Made by a program: the position numbers and the translations under genes. This document shows, one piece after another, positions 34,560 to 46,032 of a stretch of DNA of 64,000 bases (position 1 is the stretch's first letter; each line of letters opens with the position of its first letter). The DNA is taken from contig JACAAK010000002.1 of assembly GCA_025093985.1 (NCBI GenBank), positions 1,984,001-2,048,000 on the forward strand. Reading direction: 5' to 3'. The notes below the pieces were generated by a model. The model was not told the DNA's origin, ran no database searches, and was given only the letters and a program-made list of their open reading frames with translations. The stretch is from Calvatia gigantea. Its lineage: Eukaryota; Basidiomycota; Agaricomycetes; Agaricales; Lycoperdaceae.

Positions 34560-35824
34560 ATGTCAGGACAAATCAAGGCTGTTATTTTCGACGTGCGTAG
34601 ATCCATATGATATCCTGTTCAGGTATTTCCAGCCAACACTGGGCACCTAGATTGGAGGTGTTGTCCTTCGGAGTCCCTTCATTGGCATTGCTGTGTACGA
34701 AAGGGAATATGGTCTTCCACCCAACTATCTCAACTGCGTGATGTCAAGCGCCCCTCTTATCGGACAAATAGCACCGTCGCTGATTCATTATTGGTAGAGT
34801 TGGTCACGGTTCGCAAGGCGCATGGCAAAGGTTTGAACGCGGGGAGCTTGCCTTTACGGAATTTTACGAAGCCTTTGGCCGTGATTTATCAGACACAGAA
34901 AAAGGGAATGAGTGGTGGGTACATTGTTATCCGATCTTTCGACCTTAACAATTAGGGCCTCAGGTATAGAGTATACTGCGTCAAAAAAGGAGTCCGTAAG
35001 AGGACGACTACTTATGCCTGAGAAGCACTGACAATATATTTATCAGCTTGTCCGCCTCTTCCTCAAAGGCTCAGCGTAGATGGTCGGGAGGTGAGTGGAT
35101 GATGAAACCGCCATGATGGTGTGAGTTGAGTGCCTTGGCTTAGCTATTTGGGGCCATGATGCGGGAGGCGCAAACCTATGACCCATATATTCGTGAAGCT
35201 ATCCTTCGAATTCGAGGCACGTAGTGTCTTTAAATTACCGGGGCGCGAACCTGATTTTTTGAACAGAGGCGCATAAATGGAAAGTTATCGCATTGACAAA
35301 CAATTTCCAAAAAGCCGACGTCCCACGGACGGAGTGGGATTTCCTTGGATGGAGTGAAGGCGCGACTCCGAACCATCTTCTGGAGCTTTTCGACGACTTC
35401 TGCGAGAGTAGCACGCTTGGAATGCGGTAAGATCCGGAACCAGTCCTCCACATGGTAGTATTGATGATCCCAAAACACAGGAAGCCTGAACCTGAATTCT
35501 ATCTCATAGCATGTTCTAGGAATGGCCTGAAACCCCACGAAGCCGTCTTCCTTGATGATATCGGCAGGTAAGTGATGCTCAAGCAGAGTTGCGACATGGT
35601 TGACACTTCACCTCGATTAGCAACCTGAAAGTGGCGAAACAATTAGGCATGGATACCATCCGTCAGCACTTCGGTATCAAAATGTGAGACTCCGTTCTGA
35701 TTTTAGACTGGTCATAGATGTGCCAATCGGGGGGACACTGGATGCGGTTAGGAAACTTGAGGTCAAACTTGGAATAGATCTGACAGGTTCTGGTGGAGCG
35801 ACTGACAAAGGTCCAAAGTTGTGA
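34560..35824 (+). CDS. HAD-superfamily hydrolase, sEH/ACAD10 N-domain type
   Basis: HAD hydrolases transfer phosphoryl or similar groups through an Asp nucleophile. Ten exons (34560-34592, 34651-34742, 34798-34914, 34964-34995, 35047-35090, 35144-35216, 35267-35426, 35481-35567, 35621-35661, 35718-35824) sum to 786 nt, or 261 residues. Motif I is AVIFDIGGVVL, with Gly in place of the second Asp, as is common in the epoxide hydrolase/ACAD10 N-domain group. A cap region follows (GAWQRFERGELAFTEFY), then motif II VIALTNNF, motif III Lys in MRKPEPEFY, and motif IV FLDDIGSNLKVA. The intron 35217-35266 needs a GC donor (GCACGT), the same hexamer as in LST8. The C-terminal IGGTLDAVRKLEVKLGIDL is typical of fungal members. 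The substrate is unknown. Confidence 0.88.
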
Positions 35825-36000
35825 GAAATCAGGCAGGACTAGGTGCTTGTGTTGATTTACTCGAATGATTGCAGTTATACGCTGGGATACCTTACGGAGG
35901 AAATAATATGTGATTTTCGCTCTAACGCTTCAGAATTGGAATTCCTTCGGAATATCTTTCCATTGCCGAATTAACCGTGTCTAAAAACATGAATGCTAAA

Positions 36001-36395
36001 TCAGAAAGGTTTGTCTTGAGCGGGTGTTTTGTCTTCATAATAGTTGCCCAGCTAACTCGAGTAGGTGAAAAGAAGTGACAAACGAAATCAGCACAAGAAT
36101 ACTGACAAACGGGACCTTCACAAGGACTTCACGGCGTACGAGCGGTGTCACGGAAAGAAGCTAAAGAAAAAGGAAGAGAATTAAGAAAAATTCGAACGCG
36201 TCGATAAAATCACAGATGTTACCAATAGTGCACCAGCGCCGACACTAACACCCCAAATACCCAAGCTGGAAGCCCAGCGCTTTGAAGCCTGTGAAGCCGG
36301 AATAGTCGGGTGATGCACGTTGGCTGTTTGAGAGCGCGACTTACTGTAAGGGTGGCACCCAGTGGAGGTTGGTGCTTGAAGGCTAGGTGTGGCAT
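36001..36395 (-). CDS. QCR10: Cytochrome bc1 complex subunit 10
   Basis: Qcr10 is a small single-helix accessory subunit of respiratory complex III in the inner mitochondrial membrane. Four exons (36395-36345, 36288-36223, 36160-36107, 36051-36001) sum to 222 nt, or 73 residues, close to yeast Qcr10. The protein begins MPHLAFKHQPP, has one hydrophobic helix around WASSLGIWGVSVGAGALLLL, and ends KVPFLGNYYEDKTPAQDKPF. This matches the family ending (VP-LG--EDKTP--DKP). Introns of 55-62 nt all keep the frame. The main basis for the name is the C-terminal signature. NOP16 starts 192 bp away on the other strand. Confidence 0.85.
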
Positions 36396-36587
36396 GACAA
36401 AAGAAAGTGATTTGAAAAATACGGTCTGGGAGTAGGTTGCAGAACACTGTTGCGGAGGACAGCGGAAACCTCGTCGGAAGGTGCCGACATCACGTGTCCT
36501 CGGATGTGTCCTGACTCCTGAGATTCCAGTCGATTGAAAGATCATAAACCTCTCCACGTCTCCTTTTCCTTCCATCGACTTTAGGCT
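36396..36587. promoter_or_regulatory. Bidirectional promoter, QCR10 / NOP16
   Basis: 192 bp between outward-pointing start codons of a respiratory subunit and a ribosome-assembly factor. Confidence 0.55.
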
Positions 36588-37772
36588 ATGGCTAATCCAA
36601 GACAGAGACGCAAAGCTCGGTCCTCAACTCACCGCCCCGTTTCGCATTCGAGGAATGCCAAACGGAATTCAAAGAAGACGCTCCGTAAGGCCTGTTTAAC
36701 TTCATGGTTGCTCAATGTTTTGACACTTTATACCATTAAGCTATACAAGGACCGAAGGTGTTGCAAATGGCGTGGAAGAAAGGGAAGACTGTCAATCAAA
36801 AGTGCGTATGCTCAGCCTCTCCAGAGTCACACATCTGAAATTTTTCTTGTTTGCTTTGCTTGGATGTACCTGGCTATATCGTTATATCCTTAGTTATGTC
36901 CAACTGGGCTTGCTCCATTCATTAAACCCATTACAATCAGGAGGGGTTGAACATCAAGGACATCCTTGCAATGACCGAATACCAGAATCTGCGACGAATC
37001 ACCCTTCCACCGCAAGTACAGCCCGAATACCCCAGGCCTTTGGGAAGATAGTACGCGACGGCACAGGAGCCGTCGTAGGGGTAGAAATACCTGGAGAGAC
37101 CGATTCTTTTGCCGACGCAGAGGACACGGTGCTGCTAGGACCATCCATCAATCCTCAAGTACACTCCAAGTGGACTATTGGTGGGGACAGCCATACTCAG
37201 GACGTGGAACAAACGACTAAGGAGGGAATTGTTAAAGGTAAGTAAGCACAATCCCATCCGTCGGCTCTCAGTTTTGGAAACCCCCTATCTCTTGATCTTG
37301 TCAGTTGGCAGTTTTCATTAATTTATACCCGCGACCAGTCCGCATTGGCTGACATCTACCTCGTTGGAATTCTCTTCGACTATTCAAAAGTCTGCATTGG
37401 AGCACATGATGTTTGTCGGTCAAAACCGAGCCATCTCAGAACTGCTTCCGAAAGGGAGTACTTATGTTCAGCTTTTTTTGATGTTAAAGTTTGTCGCATT
37501 TTGTGAACCTGCATCTGACCAAATTTGGTATAGCCCTCAAACAGATGTCCACCCCTCAGACGGCTCTACACAACTTGTCTTTTGCAATATCTGGTGTTGG
37601 TGCTCGCCATGCATCAGCCGGGGAGGTAGCGTATCTTCAAAAACTTGTAAAGAAATATGGCGAGGATGTAGAGAGGATGGCAAAAGACAGGAAGTTAAAC
37701 CCAGAACAGAGGACCGTGGGTCAACTGCGGACCGCATTACGGAGGGTGAGGTTGAGGCCTGAGGATCGGTAG
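36588..37772 (+). CDS. NOP16: NOP16, 60S ribosome biogenesis factor
   Basis: Nop16 is a nucleolar protein that joins pre-60S particles. Clear parts: the basic N-terminus MANPRQRRKARSSTHRP (exon 36588-36684); PIQGPKVLQMAWKKGKTVNQ (36741-36801); YVQLGLLHSLNPLQSGGVE with an acidic middle (from 36894); and the conserved C-terminus ARHASAGEVAYLQKLVKKYG then RDRKLNPEQRT (36- to 37-kb end, exon 37545-37772). The junctions between 37237 and 37545 are uncertain. One frame-consistent model uses exon 3 to 37241, exon 37339-37414 and an intron 37415-37544, giving 269 residues. The stronger GTAAGT donor at 37238 does not join in frame to anything obvious, so a small undetected exon or a lesion is possible. 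Confidence 0.85.
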
Positions 37773-39122
37773 TTCAGGGTAGCTACGTATCAATGTTTTC
37801 TAGCCGCTCAGCGCTAAATTTACGTCTTTCGACCGGTGAATGACTGCTCGGTTATGATATTGAGCGGAAACAACAAACATAGTTCAGCACCTGCAATCTC
37901 TTGCCCTTGTGGTATCGGCGACAAGAAAGACACGGCGGTAAAAACTTAAGCACCGAGGAAATTTTCACCCCGGTTATCGTCAAAAATTGACCGGGAATGG
38001 TGACTGGTAAGCAGGACCGGACTGATGAATGATATAATCAAGCTGGCCCTAACGGGAGGCTGTTGCGCATCATCGGAAAACCGTGACCTTACCAAATGAG
38101 GCAAGGATCGTCGATTGCCCAAAATTCACTTGTTCACAGAGGGCTTCCATGAGAATTAGAATGTGCATCGCGCGCTGCCTTCTCCCATTTCACCAATACA
38201 CCCCATAGCACCGGTTTGTAAAGTTTTACGAGCTAGGAGATTAGGTTCAAGATATGATGCCATCCCCTTGAGAGTGATGACGCTAGACGGGATCAGTCAC
38301 TCGTGCTACAAAATCCATGACGAAATAGAGCATTGCTTAAGCCTTAATCTTCATGCCTACTCATTGCTCCCGTTTTTCGAGCGCTATGAGACAGTCAAAG
38401 GGGGTGATGTTGACTAACGTCAAACCAACTATGCAAATGCATGGCGGGGTCACAAGGGGGGGAATCTGGCATTTGACTTCTAACTAAGTTGACGAGTCAG
38501 TCGTGATGAAAATGTGTGCTTGGTGTTTGAGATACGGTCATCGCACAAGTTACAAGCAGTAGAACGAAATTCGCGACGCTTTCCGTGGCAAGGAAGTTGG
38601 AGAGGGGGGTCGGACGGGATGGGATTTCGCCCCCGGGTCGGCTGTTTGAAAAGCAAAGAGATCACCTTGAACCCCCCTCAGCCCTGGCAGCCTGGCTGTG
38701 CTAGGTTTAGTCAGATTCCAAGGATTCAGTGCCCGCCGACTGCAATTGGGTAATCTTGTGATGTACGAGTTGGAAGAGGTACAGATCGGGGCAAGGGATC
38801 TGATTCAATTAAGAAGCACATTGGATCGTGACCGGCTGTTCTATTATTTAGTAACGAACATCCTCGAAGGAACACCAAACACCACCTTCAAGTACACACA
38901 AATAATAAATCTCCCTGATATTGCGTCGAACATGAGAGATCTCTACTTTTCCAGATCCGCTCCAGTCGTGCCACCCTCCTGCCAGCATTCGCCAAGTCAA
39001 TGTCACCTTGCTTCGATATCTAACCTTTTTGTCATTCCCCAAGGCCGGAGCTCATTATAAAACATACAAATCCGTTACTTTTCCGCTCCGATTCTCCTCA
39101 CATATCCTCCTCACCGTTACAC
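37773..39122. other. Intergenic, no gene recognised
   Basis: 1.35 kb with short open frames only. The last 100 bp before 39123 are pyrimidine-rich and likely the promoter of the transcription factor. Confidence 0.4.
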
Positions 39123-41962
39123 ATGTCTCCCAGAGGTGCCTCTAGTGCTGCCTCCTCTGGCGCCAACGCGCGCAGTACCACTACCCCTTATTCCAGACGA
39201 CCCACCAGCCAACCCAAATCAACCCGTCAGCAATTCTCCGCTTGTGGGGCATGCCGGAGGAGAAGGTGGGATCACATAGTCAACGCCTCCATCACTCACT
39301 AACCCCCTTCAGAGTACGATGTGACCTCAAGGACCTCGCGATAGCGACCGCAGGTCCTAACCCGACATGCTCGAATTGCAAGGAGCGAAATTTCAACTGC
39401 GTGTAATGTCACCTTCCGCTGATCTACTGTCCCTTCGCTCACGGTGAGTAATCAGCGATGAATTTGCGGATGTAAAGGCGGTCAAACTGCTCCGCCGTGG
39501 GCGTAGACTCCAACAAGTCGAGTGAGTTTTACGTTGTCACGAGTCCAGGCCCTTGTAAACGCCTTGTTCAAAGGGCCATGTTTGGCAAGACTTCTGATGG
39601 CCAAGGGGTCTCCGCCTCTACAACGCCGCCAACCACCCGCCTCCCAAGTATAATTCCTAATCTCCGACCCGAGTTCTTTGCCTCCGCTTTCTGGTTATGG
39701 TTTTGTGTACAGCGTGAGCATTTCCTTTGTTGGATCTGATCGATGGCCTGAAACCCACCTGGCCAGGTCCCGTCCTCGACCCCGTTGATTTCCCTTCTCG
39801 GTTCTATGCTCATACTAAGGGAACTCAATCTCTTGGTCACGAAGGTGGTCTCATAGCTATGATATTGGTTGTCTGGGCCGCATCTTTTGGCCTCGACGAA
39901 AGAGGTCTTCCTCCTGACAACCATTCAGGGGCGGATAACCTAGTTTTCTCCAACGCCGAGGATGAACGTAGCTCTGCTGATCCCGGGAAGCTCACGGACG
40001 GCTTCCAGGATCTAAAGTGGCGGGAGAGAAAAGACAAGACCGATGCAATGCTCCGAGAGGTCCTTGAGCTCATTGATTTTCACGGCGTGCTGCGGCGACC
40101 AACACTCGATGGCATTCGGACGCTCCTTCTTATCCTACCCCTCCTTGAAGGTATCGGATCATTATGACTCGCCCCCATTGTTACCTAACCTGATTTTTAG
40201 ACGCCCAACCATTGGAGCGGAATGCCATTCGTGAAGCCACCCTATCCCAGGTCCTCGCACTTTGCACTCCTGGTCATAATTCCTCTGGCACGATTTCACT
40301 CCCTGAGCATAACGATGCGTTGATCCGGGCCCGCATATTCTGGTATGCTCACACTCAAGAAGGCTTGTTTACAGGCTTGAAAGGTGGCCGCTTTGTTCTG
40401 TGAGTCGCTTTACTGCTCGATGATGAACTTTCAAGCTTATTGCAAGGACAGTACGAAAGAGGACCTAGATACCTTCCAAAAACTCATACCTTCTTTCGGC
40501 CCCTCCTACACCTCTGGCAGTGCTATATCTGGTTTGACGTCCCAGCAGTTACTTCACCAGCATTACCACGGCCGCGGCCAGTTTTCCTTGGCCAAAGGTT
40601 TTGAGGAGTTAACCCAAATGACTCGTATTCCTCTCCGCATTAATAGTATCTGCCGAAGGATACATGAGGTTCTCACTGGCGTTAAGGCTGCGAGGTGTGC
40701 CGAGGAACATGGCTTGATCGAAGCCAATGGCATGCGTGAAATTTGGCGGGACTTGGACTCCTGCTGGCGCGACCTCGATGTCCTGAAGGAGACGATCTTA
40801 CAGGACGAGGATCAAACCCGGCGTGTCTACATCCAGCAATACGCTTGCGGGTGGCAGGCAAGTCACTTTCAACACATTGACCGAGTACCTTCTCACCAGG
40901 GCCCTCCCTCCTTTGTAGATATTCATCTTCGAATGCCACAATGTTATTCGCGAGTCCTTGAAACAGTACATGTCGATTACACCGACCCAACAGATGTACT
41001 CGACCTCTCAATCGCCTCCTCGGCCGTCTTCAGATTCCTCAAACTCTTCTCCTTATCTTGTACCTCAACATCTCTATTCCATTGCCACCCGGAAATGCTT
41101 GAACCGTCTACCGCTCGTCATCGACGCCCTCAAACTTCACTTATCCAGTGGTACCGTGGAGGACTCGGCCTTGTTTAAATGGGACGCCGGCCTTATCCGG
41201 GATGGTTGCTTCTTTGCAGCTTACCTTGCGGCAACTATGGATTCCGACGTCCTCGGCGTTACAATGGATGATCCTGACCTCAAGGAAAATGGCATCGGCC
41301 CCATCCCTGCTCGTTATACCGCTGAAGAGAGCGTTGCAATTTGCATGGCCACCTTTGCAAGAATGAGGTGGGTGTGTTCGAAAAGCGAAGAGCGCCAGCA
41401 GACTGTAAAGATGATTTGGGACAGTCGCAAGGGCCGCCGACACCACCAGAGCCACCGTTCGGAACCTGATAACCACTATCGGCACCCTCCCCTATATGAA
41501 CAGCAACCTGTGGATGTATTAAACATCCAATCCACCGGTTTGCAAACTGATCGGCCATCACTCCCTCCACTCAGCATGTTCGCCAACCAAAGGCGAGTCG
41601 AGTCCGCCCCATCGACCTCATACACAACGGATGGGACGGGTACGAACGGGTGGCCGTGTTATACACCCCCAGGGACGGCCACCTCTGGTACAAGTACCGG
41701 TACCGGCCTTAGCGCTCGCGGCTCGCCTGTCTTCCCGAATCTCACACCATATAAGAATGAGGTTGAGTCGTATTACCACAACTCTGGTGGAGACATTGAT
41801 CAGTTCAGCTTCAATGTCCCCCTTGTCGGTCCCGTTGTCCGGGATACGCCTTTGTATCCCCAACGCAATCTTCCTCCCGATCCACATCCAATGTCAAACA
41901 GCTCTTCAGCGTATCTCGGACAGTCATTCACTACGGTCGGTTTTAACCATGGGCCTAACTGA
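39123..41962 (+). CDS. Zn2Cys6 fungal transcription factor
   Basis: This is a fungal-specific activator or repressor with a binuclear zinc DNA-binding domain. Eight exons (39123-39265, 39313-39402, 39456-39521, 39574-39713, 39767-40150, 40201-40399, 40452-40857, 40919-41962) sum to 2,472 nt, or 823 residues. The zinc cluster lies at about residues 40-75: SACGACRRRRVRCDL, then CSNCKERNFNC. A short coiled or basic helix follows (VKAVKLLRRGRRLQQVEAMF). The middle homology region spans roughly 110-500, with RPEFFASAFWLWFCVQRPVL, VWAASFGLDERG, LREVLELIDFHGVLRRPTLD and the ARIFWYAHTQEG helix. The C-terminus is long, Ser/Pro/Tyr-rich and probably disordered. The intron 40858-40918 starts with GC (GCAAGT) and joins CGWQ to IFIFECHNVIRE. 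The target genes cannot be inferred. Confidence 0.92.
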
Positions 41963-43300
41963 GCATGATATTGACGGATGTCAACAGTTCGGTGAGAATT
42001 ACAGTGGCACATACCACTAATATTAAGGAGTTGCAAAATCTTCATTCGAGACTTAGGCCCTACAAGGAATCTCATTCGATGATATATCCCTGGCATTTCA
42101 CGATACCATGTTAGATTATGATTTATTTCTGATTAAGCCCCGTTGTACTGTTAATGTAATATCATGCAGCATTAATCCAATAATAGTCTGTTCTCAACCG
42201 TGAGTGCTTCTGCTTTCAACCAGAGACAACACCTTACGAGGTTCATCTCTAGGATTCCGTCTGGAATCTAGGGTATGATTTCCAGAAACGACCATCTCCT
42301 CGGAATACACTCCACAACACTTCCTCTCACTTATTACGCGATGACCGCGATCTACAAAAATAGAAGAGGAAACTGAATATACGACTCATCACTGCGGGAG
42401 ATTCCAGCAGCTCCCATGCCGGAATCATGTGTGTTATTTTAACGCACTTCTGAATCACACCACGGTGCCATAATTGTTATAGACAGTGATCTCTTCCGTC
42501 AAGAACACTGATTGGAGAATCAAGATAATCACGATCCTGCAAAATCGTGGGTTCTGAGTGACAATTTATTGGTCGCCGCATCGAATTGTGGAGATAGGAT
42601 TGTACAGACACGACCTGGCCAAATGGAGCCACCTGGCTGTCCGGACGGGTTGCAACCTCTCCTCCACGTACCCGCACCACCGAGGGCAATAACAGTTGGA
42701 CGCCTCGTATCATGAGCTCTACTAGGATCAGATGCCTGCCCGTGTATCAACGGCAGAGGTATGTGAGAAGTTGGGGAGCCCTATCGGACGCCACCCACAG
42801 TGACTGTAAAACGCGGCTTCCGCGACCCTAATAAAGACGATCATGAGAATTAATACCTGGTGACAATTACGGCTCAGAGTGACATTGGGACACCAAATGA
42901 AAGAGAATCCAGAGCAAGGATATAGGAAGTGAAGAAACTGCCATTGGTGACAATGTCAGAAAGTTAAGCTAAAGGGGCTTGATACAACGATCCAGAACAC
43001 GCGAGTTACCTGACGCAAGAAAGACAGATACCCAAGGCCTACACAGGCGCAAATGTCCCATATTAGGGGATAAATGCGGCTAATACGTGGCGTCTGGGCT
43101 AGCTTAAGATGTTACCTTGATGGCAAAGAGTAGAGGGACTTTAGGCCTTTAGGCTTCATTTTGCTCGGGTGCATGTCGAAGGAGCCTCGGGACCCGACTG
43201 TTAGTGATTTTCGGGTTAGGACAAACAAGATCAAAGAAGCGGTTCCTGTCATCGTTTTCTCACGCCTCCTCAACACCCCCGATACATACTGATATTCGAC
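41963..43300. other. Intergenic, no gene recognised
   Basis: 1.3 kb; overlapping short open frames on both strands around 42480-42750 look like chance. No repeat structure seen. Confidence 0.4.
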
Positions 43301-43887
43301 ATGTTCTGTAAGTTAAATTCGCGGTGGTTATTGTCATACCGAGTAGGCTAACGAACCAGTTTAGTCTTCATTCCATTGTTTTGTAAGCGGTGCACTTCGG
43401 TGATTCGTAGCCCGTAATGATGACGGCTTCCTGTGTTTCTTCAGTCGGATGCCAGACGAAGTTGAAGCCAGACCCCAATCAACCACCCCACATATGTCCT
43501 CGGTGCCATAACGGTACTTTTTACCATACCCTCACCGTCCGTTCCGTTCGAGAGTTCACAGGCTCTTTCGTCACCAGCTTCCGTCTTCCCCGCTAAGAAA
43601 AGCACTTGGTTTGAGCTCTTCTTCATCCCTGTGGTGCCACTCTCAAGGAAACAAATACTGTTGTGCACTATCTGCGGGTGCCAAATGGCGCTAATAAATC
43701 ATGAGTATGCTTGCCATTCCTTCTGCCATTTGGGTCCCCTGCGTTGAAATTCGCCAGGCAGACATCAGCAGGTACCACAGCTAACGATAGGTCCATCCCA
43801 CAACTCCGTAGCGCTCAAGGGTGGGAGGCACCCAACCAGCCAGGCTATCAGCCAACTTATGTTTCCCAAGCTCAGAATCAGAAGTAA
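43301..43887 (+). CDS. Small zinc-ribbon protein, copy 1
   Basis: It resembles the short fungal proteins with a zinc-ribbon domain of two CxxC knuckles. Five exons (43301-43307, 43365-43382, 43445-43513, 43578-43704, 43791-43887) sum to 318 nt, or 105 residues. A hydrophobic start MFFFIPLFFGCQTKL is followed by ICPRCHN and LLCTICG as metal-binding pairs, with KKSTWFELFFIPVVPLSRK between them. The tail is Gln/Pro/Tyr-rich. The first exon is only 7 nt. The last intron boundary (acceptor at 43790) is chosen to keep the GWEAPNQPGYQPTYVSQAQ tail in frame. The biochemical role of this family is unknown to me. Confidence 0.8.
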
Positions 43888-44154
43888 ATGTAATGGAGGC
43901 ATTCTTGGACTCAATCGCCACTTACCTCCCGCTCGTCTTGTTCATCTCGACTTATTGACCTCTTTATTTGTTAATCCCCACTATGTACAATATTTTTGGA
44001 AACTAGAGTCCCACTTCACTGTATTTAATATTCACAAGTTAAAGGGAGTGGTGTAAGTGGCTATGGCCGTGTGCCGCCCGCAAGGCTGAAGTAAGCTAGC
44101 TTAGGCTCAGTCGGGCTGCGTACTTCCCTCGTTTCCTACTAGTTGTTGTTAGGC

Positions 44155-44736
44155 ATGGACTTTGATTTTTGTAGGTTCTCATTGTTCTTTCTCCCAATTG
44201 ATACGGTGCTCACAGAGATTGGAAAGTCTGTTTGCCATTGATTTGTGCGTATACACAATTCAAGAGGTCGCACAATGATGTAATGGCTAACTGTGGTGCT
44301 CCAGTTGGGTGTTCATCTTCTCTCTCTCCGGATGAGGGTCAGCCTCTCAGAATATGCCCAAATTGTCACAATGGTGAGTTTTCTGTGCTCCTACTTTTGA
44401 CGAAGGACAAGCCCCCTAGTTAGTATCAGTAACAAGTGGCAAGAAACGCACTTGGTTTGAGCTCTGCTGTGTTCCAGTGTTCCCCATGTCCAGCAAACAT
44501 GTTTGGATGTGTTCAATCTGTTCCTGGACTGCGAAAACAAACGCGTACGTGGGCCCTACTAAATCCTCGATGAAAAGTAGCTCATTCCAAATAGGTTTGA
44601 ACCGCAGCTGCCTGGTGCTGGTCCTCCACCAGGAGTCTATCTGCCGCAAGGGCAATATCTCGCATATCCCCAGGCCTATCCACCCCAAGGGGCACACCAG
44701 CAAGGTCACCCGACTTTTGGACAAACCCATCATTAA
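44155..44736 (+). CDS. Small zinc-ribbon protein, copy 2
   Basis: A tandem paralogue of the gene 270 bp upstream. Five exons (44155-44170, 44227-44244, 44305-44373, 44430-44544, 44595-44736) sum to 360 nt, or 119 residues. Exons 2 and 3 are 18 and 69 nt, exactly as in copy 1. The protein reads MDFDFFCLPLIFGCSSSL, ICPNCHN, KKRTWFELCCVPVFPMSSK, MCSICSW, then a Gly/Pro/Gln-rich tail ending FGQTHH. The sequences have diverged strongly outside the CxxC pairs and the TWFEL core, so the duplication is old. The first exon is the least certain part. Confidence 0.8.
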
Positions 44737-44982
44737 CTGTAGCCCCCCGTCATATTACATTTATGTATTTGTACTTTTACCTCAGAAAGTGCTTGAGATA
44801 GAGTCCTAATCGAAAGAGGACAGCTAACCTGGGCAACCAATGAGAGCGTGGGAAACATAAGGACCAAGGACACGTGCACAGGCTTGCAGCCAGCCTTGGT
44901 TGTTGACGCAGCCCTCTCCTCCCAACGACGTTAAACACCAAGCCACACTGAGCTACTCCTCTTCTCTTGTTTCCGTACCACA

Positions 44983-46032
44983 ATGCACACGAGTGAATAC
45001 GATTACCTTTTCAAGCTCCTCCTCATTGGCGACTCTGGTGTTGGCAAGGTCAGTGACTGCGCATCCACCACACCTACAGCTTCCTCACTCTCTCCACCTA
45101 GTCCTGCTTGCTCCTCCGGTTCGCTGACGACACGTACACCGAGAGTTACATCTCAACAATTGGCGTTGATTTCAAGATTCGTACTATTGAGCTCGAAGGG
45201 AAGACAGTGAAACTTCAAATTGTGCGTGACTATTCCTTGGGTGCTGGTGCCATGAGGCACCGGCAATTTTTATCGATGCGTTGTTCCTCGTATCGTGTTT
45301 TTTGTTATTCTGAGTCTTTCGTCACCCCTCCTTCCCGGAACTTGGCACTGACGCTACCGAAACTGTGTTCTTCAGTGGGACACAGCAGGTGAGAAACGCC
45401 CAGGAAATCACCTTGTCTTCCTTTTGATTGACCCATTAATTAGGCCAGGAACGCTTCAGGACTATCACATCATCCTACTACCGTGGGGCTCATGGCATCA
45501 TCGTTGTTTACGACGTTACCGACAATGGTGCACATTCTTTCGCTTTGAGAATTGACCCTTTTGCTGACTGACAGCAAAACACCGTAGACACGTTCACCAA
45601 CGTGAAACAATGGCTACAGGAAATTGACCGATATGCCTCTGAGGGTGTTAACAAACTACTTGTTGGCAATAAATCAGACTTGACTGGGAAGAAGGTCGTA
45701 GAATACTCCGTTGCGAAGGTCCGTCTACCGCTGTCAAGTCCGGCATCACGGATCCGGAACTAACGTATACCATAGGAATTTGCTGACCAGCTCAACATTC
45801 CATTCTTGGAGACCTCAGCTAAGAACGCGACCAATGTCGAGCAAGCTTTCTTGACAATGGCCAAGCAAATCAAGGATAGGTCAGTCCACCCGGATTGGAA
45901 TATTTATCTGTGAGCTCAACAGCCTTGGTTTGTAGGATGGGTTCCACAGCCGCTCCGTCCGGCGCAGCCAAGTCGTCGACCGTTACACCAGGTCAATCAG
46001 TACAATCACAATCGTCCAACAGCTGCTGCTGA
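44983..46032 (+). CDS. YPT1: Rab GTPase of the Ypt1/Rab1 type
   Basis: Ypt1 controls ER-to-Golgi vesicle docking and early autophagy. Seven exons (44983-45048, 45102-45221, 45376-45388, 45444-45527, 45588-45718, 45776-45879, 45936-46032) sum to 615 nt, or 204 residues. It shows GDSGVGKSC (P-loop), [13 protein letters not shown] (switch I/effector), WDTAGQERF (switch II), NKSD (guanine specificity), TSAKN, and a C-terminal CC for double geranylgeranylation. The N-terminal [17 protein letters not shown] and [11 protein letters not shown] are typical of Rab1. Exon 3 is 13 nt (WDTAG), preceded by an unusually long intron of 154 nt. Confidence 0.97.
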
